Of a stretch of DNA of 64,000 nucleotides, positions 10,594 to 19,953 are shown one piece after another. Under the pieces are notes generated by a model, which was not told the origin of the DNA, made no database searches, and worked only from the letters and a program-made list of their open reading frames with translations. The DNA comes from Bombyx mori (Eukaryota > Arthropoda > Insecta > Lepidoptera > Bombycidae), in assembly GCF_030269925.1 (NCBI RefSeq), contig NC_085135.1, forward strand, positions 8,680,753 to 8,744,752, written 5' to 3'. Numbering within the stretch: the first letter of the stretch is position 1; every line of letters begins with the position of its first letter. The position numbers and the translations under genes are program-made.

Positions 10594-10860
10594 ATTGTTG
10601 GCCGAATTATTTCATGACTGCAGTGGAGGTGAGTCCGACACTTCTGATATAAGCTCGAGGGTAGACATTATCTTGCTGAACACCAAGTAAAACGAAGTCA
10701 CTTTTTGATTCCTGATTTAATCAACAATATGTTATCTTAACAATTCACTTTAACACTTGTCCAACTTTAACCAGTACGTACTACAGTCACTGAATCACAC
10801 AACGTAACACGGATATAGTAAGTGCACCAGGCAAACGCAGTCCAACGAATGTTCATTGCG

Positions 10861-12825
10861 TTTTTTTTTTTTTTTTTTTCCTACCTATGCTGATAGCCTT
10901 GAGAGGCTATTTCAGCTTCGCCCTAACGTTAGTAGGTGAGCTCGCGGGGCTCAACCGGAGAGTTGCTAACACTGACCCTAGCAAGAGCAGTGCTTCGCAG
11001 AATCTACCACCGGATCGGAAACGCGACCCACTGAGAAGATCCGGCGAGAAACTCAGTGGGCTGTGTCTATGGGTTAGTTCGCTCGTCGAGCCCTTCGTCG
11101 CAAGCGACGGGTTCGACGAGGACGGTGACCGGTGCTTGTGGTGCCTAAAAGCACCGTTAATGAATCAGGAGGATCCGTAATGACGTGCTTTGGGCGACGT
11201 CGACGGTTTACCATTCGGTCTACTGGGTCGGGTATGTAATTTCCAGCAGCTACGATGAGAGGGTTCTCATGTCGTGCCGCCTTCTCAAAATGGCGTAGCG
11301 ATGCCGACTGTAGATATTTACTAAATGAGTCGAGCTCCAGGTCATCGTGGAGATCCACGTTCCTAAGGAACCAAGGCGCTCCGATGGCTATCCTGCAGAA
11401 TCGTGATTGAATAACCTGAAGGGATTTCAAGTGGGTACGGGCTGCGTGAGCGAACACTACGCTTGCATACGTCATGACGGGGCGTATACAAGTTTTGTAG
11501 AGAGTTACCTTATTGCGGAGGGACAGTTTGCTTCGACTACAAAGCATTGGATAGAGTCGTCCTAGAATAAACGCGGCGCGGTCGCGTACCGTTTTTATAT
11601 GGGGACGGAATGTCATCCCTCTGTCGAGGGTGACGCCTAGATATTTGACCTTCGAGACCCACGGTATGGGCTGGCCAAAGAGAGTGATGGGACTAACGGC
11701 GGAGGTGTTTGCGCGCCTACTACGGAGTGGGATGCTCGAAGTGATGTTCGGAGGGCGACCCCTTTTGAAGAGCACCGCTGCGCTTTTCGTGGGGTTGATG
11801 TCTATTCACCACTTCCGGAACCACTGTCCCATGGTGGCTACTGCGATCTGGAGTCGCCGATGAAGCAGCGACATCTTCTTACACGAGTAGTAGATAGCCG
11901 TGTCATCGGCCAAGAGCGCTAGATGGGTCTCCGGAGACCGGGGTATATCATTGATATACAAACTAAATAATAACGGGGAGAGCGCGGAGCCTTGCGGGAC
12001 TCCGGCGGTCAGTTGACGGGGACGAGAACGAGTTCCCTCTACTCGACATCGAAACGAACGGTTCGACAAGAAGTCTCGTATGATGAGCACGAGTCTGTCT
12101 GGCACTCCCATGTTGTACAGTTTGTAAATTAAACCGTTGTGCCAGACTTTGTCGAACGCCTTCGCGATGTCGAAAAAGAGGGCGCCGGTCGGGATTTGTT
12201 TACGCCTATTTAGTCCTATCAGAATGTGCTCCGTGAGGCGGTGCACTTGTTGTACGCACGAGTGTTTAGAGCGGAATCCGAACTGTTCGTCTATGAGAAT
12301 TTTGTTCGCGGTAACAAAATCCCAGAGGCGTTTCCTAAGGAGCCGTTCGTAAATTTTTCCTATCGTCGGGAGGAGACTAATCGGACGGTAACTAGATGTT
12401 TTGTTTGTCGGTTTGCCCGGCTTATGTATACCGATAACGTCCGCTTCTTTCCACACCGCGGGAAAGATGCAGTGCGTCATAGCGGCATTTAAAATTGTAG
12501 CCAACATTGCTATCAGTTGGACTGGCAAGAGTTTAAGCGCGCGGTTGTGGATGCCGTCGGAGCCAGGTGCCTTCCTAGGTTGGAGGTTGTGGATCGCGTC
12601 TCTAACTTCGTCAGTGGTAATGGGGGGTAACGCGTCCGAGGGCGGCAGGGAAGCTCTGCGCTCGACCTCCCTGTCGACTAACTCGGTGTGTTCGGGGGCC
12701 GCGTGTTGAGTGCTGGTGGTGCACTGCTCTTGCAGTGCATCGGCCAGCAGCTCAGCCTTGTCATCGTCATCGAATGCCGGTGGTTGGCCTGAAGGGCGTA
12801 TGAGGGGAGGCATAGTAGCGGTAGT
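10861..12825 (-). mobile_element. 5'-truncated Jockey LINE in element A LTR
   Basis: Poly-T at 10861-10879 (poly-A tail), 3' UTR with the conserved hairpin (~11025-11063), and ORF2 from the linker before the RT to its end. The 5' end is truncated at ~12825, the common outcome of incomplete reverse transcription. It is flanked by the 11-bp duplication tgttcattgcg. It postdates element A. Confidence 0.92.
11074..12813 (-). pseudogene. Jockey ORF2 fragment, RT and C-terminus, one nonsense codon
   Basis: A 580-codon frame covers the RT core (PRKAPGSDG, FFDIAKAFDKVWHNG, GVPQGSALSPLLFSLYINDI) and the C-terminal region to TAA at 11074. TGA at 11806-11808 replaces Arg in FRKWRIDINP of J1 (a C-to-T change). 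The catalytic block reads LALLADDTAIYY where J1 has FADD. It lacks the endonuclease because of 5' truncation. It shows the Trp and Arg codons that J1 lost. Confidence 0.88.
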
Positions 12826-12998
12826 TGTTCATTGCGAGGCACGTACCGCCTTTTTATACTGGCCGGCGCAGCTGGCTTATTTATGAGTCACTTCTGTTGC
12901 ACCTGTTGTTTATGAGTCGAATGACACGGCCGGCGCACCTGGCTTGTGTGAGTCACTCCTATTGCACGTGCTAAACAGAAATATCGTTAACGCCGTCA

Positions 12999-13422
12999 TA
13001 TGAAATGGATGAGTGATAATGAGTTGGCGTTACGAGTGCACAACAACAAGCTCGAACTGTTTTTGAGATTCAAGGTCGCGACGCCAGCGACAGCGCGTCG
13101 AGAATGCACAACAATGTCGCGATCAATGCGACAACGACAATGTCGGGCAACTCACAACTCACGTTCGCGACGGCAGCGACAATTTTTCACAAAAACGCGT
13201 CCGGACCAAATGGTGTTGCAATCGGAACTGTTTTTTGAATTTTAATCAATAAATGACACAATGCTAAATACGAGCAAGCTACTTTTATAATCGTTCATGT
13301 TGTTTTGCAATAAAAGTAACTATATCAAAATAAGGCATTGGATGTGTTATGTTTGTAAGTAAGTATTCACTTCAGTGTGTCAATAAACGGTGAACGCAAC
13401 GTACGTGTCTATTATTTACTAG
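12999..13422 (+). repeat. Probable 5' LTR of gypsy element D
   Basis: This stretch has no coding potential. It ends (…attatttacta) just before a TGGCGACGAGG primer site and a gag ORF, and carries TATA-like and AATAAA-like AT-rich motifs (cttttataa, caataaac), as LTRs do. No second copy is in the window, so the left boundary is unknown. Part of 12999-13230 may be unrelated flank. Confidence 0.45.
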
Positions 13423-13433
13423 TGGCGACGAGG
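13423..13433 (+). promoter_or_regulatory. Primer-binding site of element D
   Basis: TGGCGACGAGG begins with TGG, as sites complementary to a tRNA CCA end do. It follows the putative LTR directly and precedes the gag ATG by 55 bases. Confidence 0.5.
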
Positions 13434-13488
13434 AAAAAAAAATCAATTTGTGGCTTGTTTGTTTCTTGTTTGGACTAATTAAAATTAT

Positions 13489-14117
13489 ATGAACATAATG
13501 TCGGTGGGACAGTTGAAAGAATTCGCGGTAAACAGTGGAAACTGGTCCTCATATGTTGAGAGATTGGAAATGTACTTTTTGGTGAATAAAGTGACTGACG
13601 ATTTAAAATTACCCACATTAATTTCCATTATGGGTGAGGAAGCGTACGATTTATTATCGACATTAGCCAGCCCTTCGAAGCCGTCACAATTAACATATGC
13701 TAATGCTGTGGCGATGTTGGCAGCTCACCTGCAACCGAAGCCCTCAATCTTGGCGGAAAGGTACAAGTTTCGACAGCGTCGGCAGCTGAATGAGTCAATA
13801 GCTGACTACGTCACAGAATTAAACAAATTATCAAAAAATTGTGAGTTCGGCTCGTCGCTGGATGAAAATCTGCGTGATCAAATGGTTTGTGGATTAAAGA
13901 GCGAAATCATACGGCAAAGGTTATTTTGCCGAGGAGAAATTAGAATATAAGCGTGCAGTTACGTTAGCTTTGTCATTAGAAGCTGCGGAGAGGGATGCGA
14001 TTGCAGTGGAACGTACGCCAATTGAGGAAGTTAACAAAATTAACTTCAATGAATGTTCAAGATGTGGAGACAGGAGACACCGAGCAAACGATTGCATATA
14101 CAAAGAGAGGCTATAAC
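13489..14117 (+). pseudogene. Mag-like gypsy gag, frameshifted
   Basis: ATG at 13489. Residues ~1-150 form a gag/capsid-like region (GNWSSYVERLEMYFLVNKV, QRRQLNESIADYVTELNKL). The frame breaks near 13925 (RLF). The next frame continues AEEKLEYKRAVTLALSLEAA and ends with one CCHC knuckle CSRCGDRRHRANDC. The single knuckle and the TGGCGACGAGG primer site suggest the Mag clade, but that is from memory. Protease and RT that should follow are missing. Confidence 0.65.
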
Positions 14118-14124
14118 TATATAC

Positions 14125-14325
14125 TTAATCTATTTCCTCGAATCCATATCTAACTGGTGGCTTGCGTATTCTTACAGGACGTTCACGTTTGGGTGTCACA
14201 TTTTCATTGATACTCTTACCACCAGTACTACATGCTCTCTTGTCTATCGGCACAGCGGGTCTCATAGGGCTGCCACGAATAGGCGATACAGCATCCTGTG
14301 CCGGTGTGCTATTTTTTGGTGGTGA
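14125..14325 (-). pseudogene. C-terminal pol fragment of another retroelement, reversed inside D
   Basis: A ~65-codon minus-strand frame ends at TAA (14125-14127) with RPVRIRKPPVRYGFEEID, a basic Pro-rich tail of a kind seen at the end of retroelement pol proteins. It replaces the protease/RT region of D. I see no target duplication and cannot name its family. Confidence 0.4.
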
Positions 14326-15055
14326 ACTGGCAACGCTGGGCTATCAAACTATCAGCATATGACTTTGAAATCGAGTACGTTAGGACAGATAAAAATGTAG
14401 CCGATGCACTTTCACGGTTAATCGAGTCTCAAAAAAATGACGTAGCTTCCGAGGAAACAGACTTACCCGAGCAAACCTACTTACACTTCTCAACAGAAGC
14501 TCTGTTAATAGATTATAATGTTCTTAAAAAACAAACTAGTAGTGATCCAATCTTAAGTCGCGTGTTAAGTTATATAAGGGACGGATGGCCCTTAGACATA
14601 GAAATTAATGAATTAAAACCATATTATAATAGGAAAAACGAACTTTATATTGAATTAGGATGTATAATGTGGGGTCATCGTGTGGTTATACCCTCTTCAT
14701 GCAGAAACAAAATAATAACGGAGCTTCATGATCCGCATATGGGCATAGTAAAAACAAAATCGCTAGCACGTAGTTACGTTTAGTGGCCGGGAATCGACGA
14801 AGCGCTCGAGACGGAATGTCGCGCTTGCACCGTGTGTGCTGCCGTCGCAGACGCACCTTCTACACACGCGCCCCGCTCGTGGCCCTGGCCCTCACGCCCC
14901 TGGTCCAGGTTACACTTAGACTTCTTAGGCCCCATAGGTGGAGTCACTTATCTAATTGTAGTGGATTCATGCTCCAAATGGATAGAGGCAATTAAAATGC
15001 AGAGGACAACGGCACAAGCGGTTATATCGGTACTGCGGGACTTGTGGTCAAAATT
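14326..15055 (+). pseudogene. Gypsy RNase H end and integrase N-terminal half (element D)
   Basis: Begins within RNase H (LSAYDFEIEYVRTDKNVADALSR). The integrase zinc domain and the start of its core (RLHLDFLGP, LIVVDSCSKWIEAI) follow. TAG at ~14781 stands where Trp is expected before PGIDEALE. The frame ends abruptly at 15055 in the core, where the 45-bp pre-LTR sequence of element B begins. No complete catalytic triad remains. Confidence 0.65.
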
Positions 15056-15100
15056 CAGGAATATCAACGATACACAAACGTCAAAGTGACAGAATGGCCG

Positions 15101-15482
15101 TGTCGTGGTTGACGACTTTTAGTAATATTAAGACGGTGGTTTTTATTATTATTTTAAATGATGAAATGTTGTTTTGATAAATATCACAAAATGAAGGGTA
15201 GACTCCGTAACGCCACAGTTATAAAATGGCGGTACGTGGACAGAGTCGTGGCATTCGTGTCAGACAGTGATTCCGTCCGTCTCAGCAGCGAGTCTCTGAC
15301 AGTCAGTCAGTCGGTCTGTCGGTATGTGCAACGAAACTGTCGGTTTATCCTGTCATTGTGAAAGTTGTGTGTGTTGAGTTTCAATAATTATTATTGAAAA
15401 GTTTTATTGACTAAACTGAGTTCAATCGAATACGAGCGATGACGAAACTACCGCTTAGCCATCCCCGCCGCTGCCGCCGACA
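15101..15482 (+). repeat. Element B LTR, left copy, 382 bp
   Basis: Starts TGTCGTGG, ends CCGACA and is followed at 15483 by CCAGAAGTGGGATC, a tRNA-Leu-type primer-site motif. It is identical to 19267-19656 except for two fewer CAGT units near 15300. It is preceded by the same 45 bp (15056-15100) that precedes the right LTR, which is unexpected for a 5' LTR. Confidence 0.8.
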
Positions 15483-15531
15483 CCAGAAGTGGGATCAGGA
15501 CTCTACTCTCACTGGCGTGACGTGTTTGAAC

Positions 15532-15807
15532 ATGTTCGAAGTACAGCAAAAAAAAAAAAAACATGATGCAGATCAGAATACTAGTAGTGATACGCCACAA
15601 GAGCGTGAATACAGCATACGTAAGTCATGTAATAACGTCTCTGTTACCTCGATGGAAGATCTGAGCCACGAAGAAATCGTCACATCTTACGTTCTGGCTC
15701 ATGTTGCCCAGTTTGACTGTCGACTTCATCACATGGCATTTACTAGCGGAAATACAACACGTAACAAGCTATTGCAAGAAATTAAGGCAAGTGCAAGTCT
15801 CAAGTGA
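15532..15807 (+). pseudogene. Element B gag start with oligo-A run, unrecognised
   Basis: ATG at 15532 (MFEVQQ) lies ~50 bp after the primer site, as MMFEQ does in element A. A run of 13 A encodes four Lys. About 75 codons without a recognised domain follow (HEEIVTSYVLAHVAQFDCRLHH), ending at TGA 15805-15807. It may be a truncated or divergent gag N-terminus. No function is assigned. Confidence 0.35.
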
Positions 15808-16068
15808 AAGTTCGATCGTAATAATGGATCTGTCATGATGAGTGGGTAGTTCCGACAAGAATTATTTTAAGCCGCTGACTTCTGCTACAATTACATGCCA
15901 CTAGTGCAGTAAACTAAGACATGAGACGGTGAATTGTCGCTGAAACTTTAGAATCTGCTGGATTTAATACCAATAACACTACACGTTCGATGACTGCCTC
16001 GGGCTCCAGCAAGCAAGCAAACAAGAAAACAAGCAAGTTTCCGTGGGGAAGAAAAATTGACACATCTG
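15808..16068. other. Unassigned retroelement debris
   Basis: No convincing ORF, repeat or RNA gene. A short Ser/Lys-rich open stretch (SGSSKQANKKTSKF) runs into the Bm1 insertion but is not recognisable. Confidence 0.3.
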
Positions 16069-16843
16069 AAGTCGTCGTGACCTGTAAGATAAGACGTCCG
16101 GTGCGTTCGTGTCTGGCGATGCGGCGGTGTTCGGGTCCCGCTGGCGGATGCAAGTTTTTCTGGTGAAGTGCGTGCTTGTGCGTGCTTGACAAGTGTTTGC
16201 GGTTGGCTTCCGCAGTGTGGGAGTAACATCGTGTAGGAGAGGTGGAACCCGTAAAATTTTAGTTTGCGTGGTGGCTGGTAAGATTTGTTGCGGTAAGAAG
16301 TTTGCATGGTGGTAAAATGTCTTGTGAGTCTGCACAGGTAGCCGGAGGTGAGACTTCCGCGGTCGCGGCCCACCCAGTCCGCGAGAACCGGGCAGATCGC
16401 CTCAATGGTACGGAGGCCGGCCGACGGGTCCGCCAAACGACGAGACCACGCCTTTAGCACGGACTGCCGAGATTGGAGCCCCCGCGCTCCGGCTACACTT
16501 GCGCTAGGGCGCGCCGCCTCGTAGGAGACTGTGAGGTATCCTTGAATAACTCTAACTGCGATCGCGCGCTGCCGGCGTCGCAGCGCGGCGACGTTCTCGT
16601 GGGTAAGGACGTGGCACCAGACGGGTGCTCCGTATAGTGCCATCGACCGCACGGGTACCATCACCCTGCCTATTTCTGCCGTGAAGCAGTGGTGTATTTC
16701 GGTTTGAAGGGTGGGGCAGCGGTTGTAACTATACTGAGACCTTAGAACTTCTATCTCAAGGTATGTGGTGCGTTTACGTTGTGGATGTCTATGGGTTCCA
16801 GTAACCACTTAACACCAGGTGGGCTGTGAGCTCGTCCACACAT
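16069..16843 (+). mobile_element. Bm1-type SINE, interrupted by an R1 fragment
   Basis: The head (gtcgtcgtgacc, box-B-like gttcgggtcc) lies at 16069-16340 and the tail (gcctatttctgccgtgaagc to gtgagctcgtcc) at 16649-16843, matching the intact copy at 17668-18109. Between them is a minus-strand R1-clade fragment. The usual cat-cta-agc-aataaa end and A tail are lost. SINEs are transcribed by RNA polymerase III from the tRNA-like head and depend on LINE proteins (general knowledge). Confidence 0.85.
16341..16648 (-). mobile_element. Internal R1-clade ORF2 fragment in Bm1
   Basis: Encodes a degraded piece equivalent to RSMALYGAPVW through ADWVGRDRG of the R1 ORF2s at 39293-46540. It lacks both the 5' end and the 3' UTR/poly-A. 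It is flanked by gcacaggta (16332-16340) and gcacgggta (16649-16657), a 9-bp near-perfect duplication. Confidence 0.75.
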
Positions 16844-17002
16844 TAAAACGAAGAGCGTAATCAAACGAAATTAGATCCGAAGTTTAAAGGGCCGTTTAAA
16901 GTAGTTGAAGTATTGGATGGTGACCGTTACACATTGAAAGCTTTAAGTTCAAAACGTACTTACAAATACCCACATGATAGGCTAAGAAAAATGCCAGCAT
17001 GA
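16844..17002 (+). pseudogene. Gypsy integrase C-terminal remnant
   Basis: Reads NQTKLDPKFKGPFKVVEVL then DGDRYTLKALSSKRTYKYP, ending KMPA at TGA 17000-17002. This GPF block and basic tail are typical of gypsy integrase C-termini and pair with the element A remnants near 8780 and 9230. The upstream core is missing; Bm1 abuts it at 16843. Confidence 0.65.
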
Positions 17003-17667
17003 CACATACCAGTCGAGGTTGATGTAAATGATGATGATGAAGAGCAAGCTTAAATTGTGGTGAAAACTCGAGTAAGGATAGTCTATCGGCCGTATTGTGT
17101 TCGACCGTACCAGTAGCTATTACGTAGTCGTAGCCCGGTAGAAATCGGTGTCTCTTGAGGCAACTCAAGTAGTCCGTGGGTGCGCGGTGCGCGTTTGGCT
17201 CTGGCGGAGGTCGGGGTCTGTAAAGACCATCGTGTGTAGTCAGCGGGTGATGCACACGGGCGATCCACGCTGTGGATGCGCATCATGAGGGCAATTGCGA
17301 TTGCTGGTCGGCTGGAGAGCCGTGGCGTTAGATATTTTTACTCGGAAGTTTACTTTGATCTGAGTTCCTGTAAGCTATGCCTGATTTGTACAGAGTAAAT
17401 TTGAGGTTTGATGAACGACTGTGGTACGTGCTCTGGCTGCTGAATAGTGAACTTTGTATACCCTATTGTTTTATTTGGTTAAAATGGTATTAAAACAGTT
17501 AAGTCTTAAAGTGTAGTCAGGAGTGATCGAGCGGAACAAGTGTTCTCGTGGATGTTTTTGATTGTAGGTTAACCATCACACGAGGACGTGTACAGTCAGG
17601 AAGACCGTGTCGCAATCAACACGTGATTGCTGCAGCCAATACGAGATATGGGACGCAAGCAGTTCGT
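17003..17667. other. Non-coding element 3' region with pre-LTR motif
   Basis: No coding sequence is supported. At ~17579-17625 it carries cacgaggacgtgt followed by gaccgtgtcgca, closely resembling 19170-19206 just before the right LTR of element B. This suggests a second, degenerate 3' terminus that Bm1 then entered. Confidence 0.35.
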
Positions 17668-18109
17668 AGTCGTCGTGGCCTAACGGATAAGACGTCCGGT
17701 GCATTCGTGTTGAGCGATGCACCGGTGTTCGAATCCCGCAGGCGGGTACCAATTTTTCAAATGAAATACGTACTCAACAAATGTTCACGATTGACTTCCA
17801 CGGTGAAGGAATAACATCGTGTAATAAAAATGAAACCCGCAAAATTATAATTTGCGTAATTACTGGTGGTAGGACCTCTTGTGAGTCCGCGCGGGTGGGT
17901 ACCACCACCCTGCCTATTTCTGCCGTGAAGCAGTAATGCGTTTCGGTTTGAAGGGTGGGGCAGCCGTCGTTACTATACTTGAGACCTTAGAACTTGTATC
18001 TCAAGGTGGGTGGCGCATTTACGTTGTGGATGTCTATGGGCTCCAGTAACCACTTAACATCAGGTGGGCTGTGAGCTCGTCCACCCATCTAAGCAATAAA
18101 AAAAAAAAA
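17668..18109 (+). mobile_element. Bm1-type SINE, full length
   Basis: A ~440-bp element with a tRNA-like head: A box TGGCCTAACGG (17676-17686) and B box GTTCGAATC (17727-17735). The body is typical, and the tail gtgagctcgtccacccatct is followed by aagcaat and a run of A (to 18109). Both pol III boxes are intact. The last ~60 bp before the A tail resemble the 3' end of the CR1-like LINE in this window. No clear target duplication was found. Confidence 0.9.
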
Positions 18110-18219
18110 GCGCCGTCTGTCGGCGCTCGATGGGTCAACTATTCACCGGCCGAGCGGAGCGACATGCCGGTAGCTGCGTAATATCGGGCAATTTTGGTAA
18201 ATAAGAACAATCTGGCGAG

Positions 18220-18345
18220 TCGTATTATTTTTATTTGGATTCTGGTGCCGAATGCTCTCTTGTCAAGAAATCTATTAGTAGTAGCTTCATAATTCAGCAA
18301 TTTTATACGATGGTTCTCATAAAAGGTTTCTGTTGTTTTGACCCA
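18220..18345 (+). pseudogene. Retroviral-type protease fragment
   Basis: YLDSGAECSLVKKSISSSF is an aspartic protease active site (DSG) closely like the SGSECSLIEQS fragment of element A. It is isolated: no gag before or RT after. It supports kinship of elements A and B. Confidence 0.55.
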
Positions 18346-18397
18346 AAACTGTACGGAACAAATCCTATGCGATGGTTTATTGCTTACCTATTGTATG

Positions 18398-18700
18398 TCA
18401 TGTACTACCCGATAGTTGTTTTAATCGGTTCAGTGAGATTGAGCATTCAGCGAAATAAGCACTTAAATCTAGTGTGTCCTTATTCGAAGCCCAGACTTGC
18501 GCTATTGCTGACCAAGCTCGCATGAGCTCATGGAATTGTTCTTTACAAGAAGTGCTAGGAGCATATCTTTTTTTTAATTGTTCTATCCAACGTATAAAAA
18601 GGGTGAGCCCTCTTGAGCTTTTAATAATTCGCGTGCCATACCCCCAAAGCTTTTTACCGATATGTGATACTTGCTGCAAGTACTCTAGAACAATGACTGT
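18398..18700 (-). pseudogene. Unrecognised minus-strand ORF
   Basis: About 100 codons (core KKLWGYGTRIIKSSRGL, EQFHELMRAWSAIAQVW) without a family I recognise. Its upstream end runs into the minisatellite, which supplies the first codons. It may be a fragment of a gag or transposase, or chance. Left unassigned. Confidence 0.25.
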
Positions 18701-18709
18701 TGATATGTG

Positions 18710-18981
18710 AGTCACAGGGATGACTATCATTGAACACTTGTAGTCACAGGGATGACTATCATTGAACACTTGTAGTCACAGGGATGACTATTATTGAACG
18801 CTTGTAGTCATAGGGATGACTATCATTGAACACTTGTAGTCACAGGGATGACTATCATTGAACACTTGTAGTCACAGGGATGACTATCATTGAACACTTG
18901 TAGTCACAGGGATAACTATCATTGAACACTTGTAGTCACAGGGATGACTATCATTGAACACTTGTAGTCACAGGGATGACT
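18710..18981 (+). repeat. 32-bp minisatellite, 8.5 copies
   Basis: Unit starts at 18710, 18742, 18774, 18806, 18838, 18870, 18902, 18934 and 18966 (partial). The unit begins agtcacagggatgact, which is itself a small inverted repeat (AGTCA/TGACT with a 6-base loop), followed by atcattgaacacttgt. Units differ at only a few positions (for example 18791-18800 and 18910-18914). Confidence 0.95.
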
Positions 18982-19266
18982 TAGTTACTGTGTACATGAA
19001 TTGTACGGGAAGAACTTGCAGCAGTAGTAAATCACTTATTTTCGTTTGTGTAATCTTTCAATGTCGTTATAGAATTTGTGATGACACAAGACTTTTATTT
19101 TAGTAGAGTGGTCAGATATGGCCGAGCGTGAATGATACTGTGCGGTATTGGCTTTTGTTTCAGATTAACACACGAGGACGTGTGTAACACAGGATGGCCG
19201 TGTCGCATCCGGGTCAATAGTTCGGAATATCAACGATACACAAACGTCAAAGTGACAGAATGGCCG
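18982..19266. other. Non-coding 3' region of element B
   Basis: No ORF of note. It contains cacgaggacgtgtgtaacac, then ggatggccgtgtcgca near 19192-19206. The last ~45 bp before the LTR (19222-19266) are identical to 15056-15100. Confidence 0.5.
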
Positions 19267-19656
19267 TGTCGTGGTTGACGACTTTTAGTAATATTAAGAC
19301 GGTGGTTTTTATTATTATTTTAAATGATGAAATGTTGTTTTGATAAATATCACAAAATGAAGGGTAGACTCCGTAACGCCACAGTTATAAAATGGCGGTA
19401 CGTGGACAGAGTCGTGGCATTCGTGTCAGACAGTGATTCCGTCCGTCTCAGCAGCGAGTCTCTGACAGTCAGTCAGTCAGTCAGTCGGTCTGTCGGTATG
19501 TGCAACGAAACTGTCGGTTTATCCTGTCATTGTGAAAGTTGTGTGTGTTGAGTTTCAATAATTATTATTGAAAAGTTTTATTGACTAAACTGAGTTCAAT
19601 CGAATACGAGCGATGACGAAACTACCGCTTAGCCATCCCCGCCGCTGCCGCCGACA
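19267..19656 (+). repeat. Element B LTR, right copy, 390 bp
   Basis: Identical to 15101-15482 apart from two extra CAGT units (cagtcagtcagtcagtcagt here). TGT and ACA ends are intact. Near-identity suggests recent origin or gene conversion, in contrast with the wrecked interior. Confidence 0.82.
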
Positions 19657-19953
19657 TACATTAATTTAACAATTTTTATAAAAGACAGACCAAAATCCTA
19701 AACAACATATATGTGGGATCGTTCATAAGTAAAAGTGGGATGAATATAGCGAAATTCTTTATTTTACTTCACAATCACTTCGTACACGTCTTTCTAAAAC
19801 TATTCCAATTTTGAACTACCTCCTCTAACCTTAAGCTACTATATCTTTGTGAATCTAATAGAATGTTGCCATTGCAACAGGCACAAAATAAATATTAAAA
19901 AAACAAACTGAAAAAACGTAATAAAAATAACACTCCCCACACGGCCATCCTGG
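19657..19953 (-). repeat. Partial 3' LTR/UTR of gypsy element F
   Basis: Non-coding AT-rich DNA downstream (in the minus sense) of the F pol stop. GATGGCCGTGTGGGGAGTG near 19935-19952 looks like a polypurine tract and LTR start. The rest is cut off by the element B LTR boundary at 19656. Confidence 0.4.

Larger units (their letters stand above)
7364..12998 (-). mobile_element. Gypsy-type LTR element A, decayed, with two Jockey insertions
   Basis: Two LTR copies (7364-7738; 10648-12998, interrupted) flank minus-strand gag, protease and integrase remnants. The 4-bp sequence tatg lies on both outer edges (7360-7363 and 12999-13002), a typical gypsy/Ty3-size target duplication. RT and RNase H are missing. 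A leader with a TCAGAAGTG motif (tRNA-Leu-type primer site) follows the right-hand LTR in the sense direction. The related element B (15101-19656) has a similar leader. Confidence 0.75.
10648..12998 (-). repeat. Element A 5' LTR, split by a Jockey insertion
   Basis: LTR segments 10648-10860 and 12837-12998 are contiguous in the other LTR copy. Between them lies a minus-strand truncated Jockey element with an 11-bp duplication tgttcattgcg (10850-10860 and 12826-12836). The LTR is followed in the sense direction by a TCAGAAGTG primer-site-like motif near 10640. Confidence 0.78.
15101..19656 (+). mobile_element. LTR element B, scrambled internal region
   Basis: Two nearly identical LTRs bound 3.8 kb of broken sequence: gag start, an interrupted Bm1, an integrase tail, a second Bm1, a protease fragment and a minisatellite. 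The order (integrase tail before protease) is not that of an intact element, so the interior is rearranged. There is no matching target duplication (ggccg before, taca after). The leader resembles that of element A. Confidence 0.55.

Noticed and set aside
17676..17735. Independent tRNA gene
   Set aside because: The A and B boxes belong to the SINE head; there is no cloverleaf acceptor stem or terminator.
18110..18126. gcgccg/cggcgc hairpin after Bm1 as a transcription terminator
   Set aside because: Bacterial-type terminators are not expected here; it is a 6-bp palindrome in flanking DNA without context.
18710..18981. Regularly spaced repeats resembling a CRISPR array
   Set aside because: Units are head-to-tail with no unique spacers, and the context is an insect retroelement.
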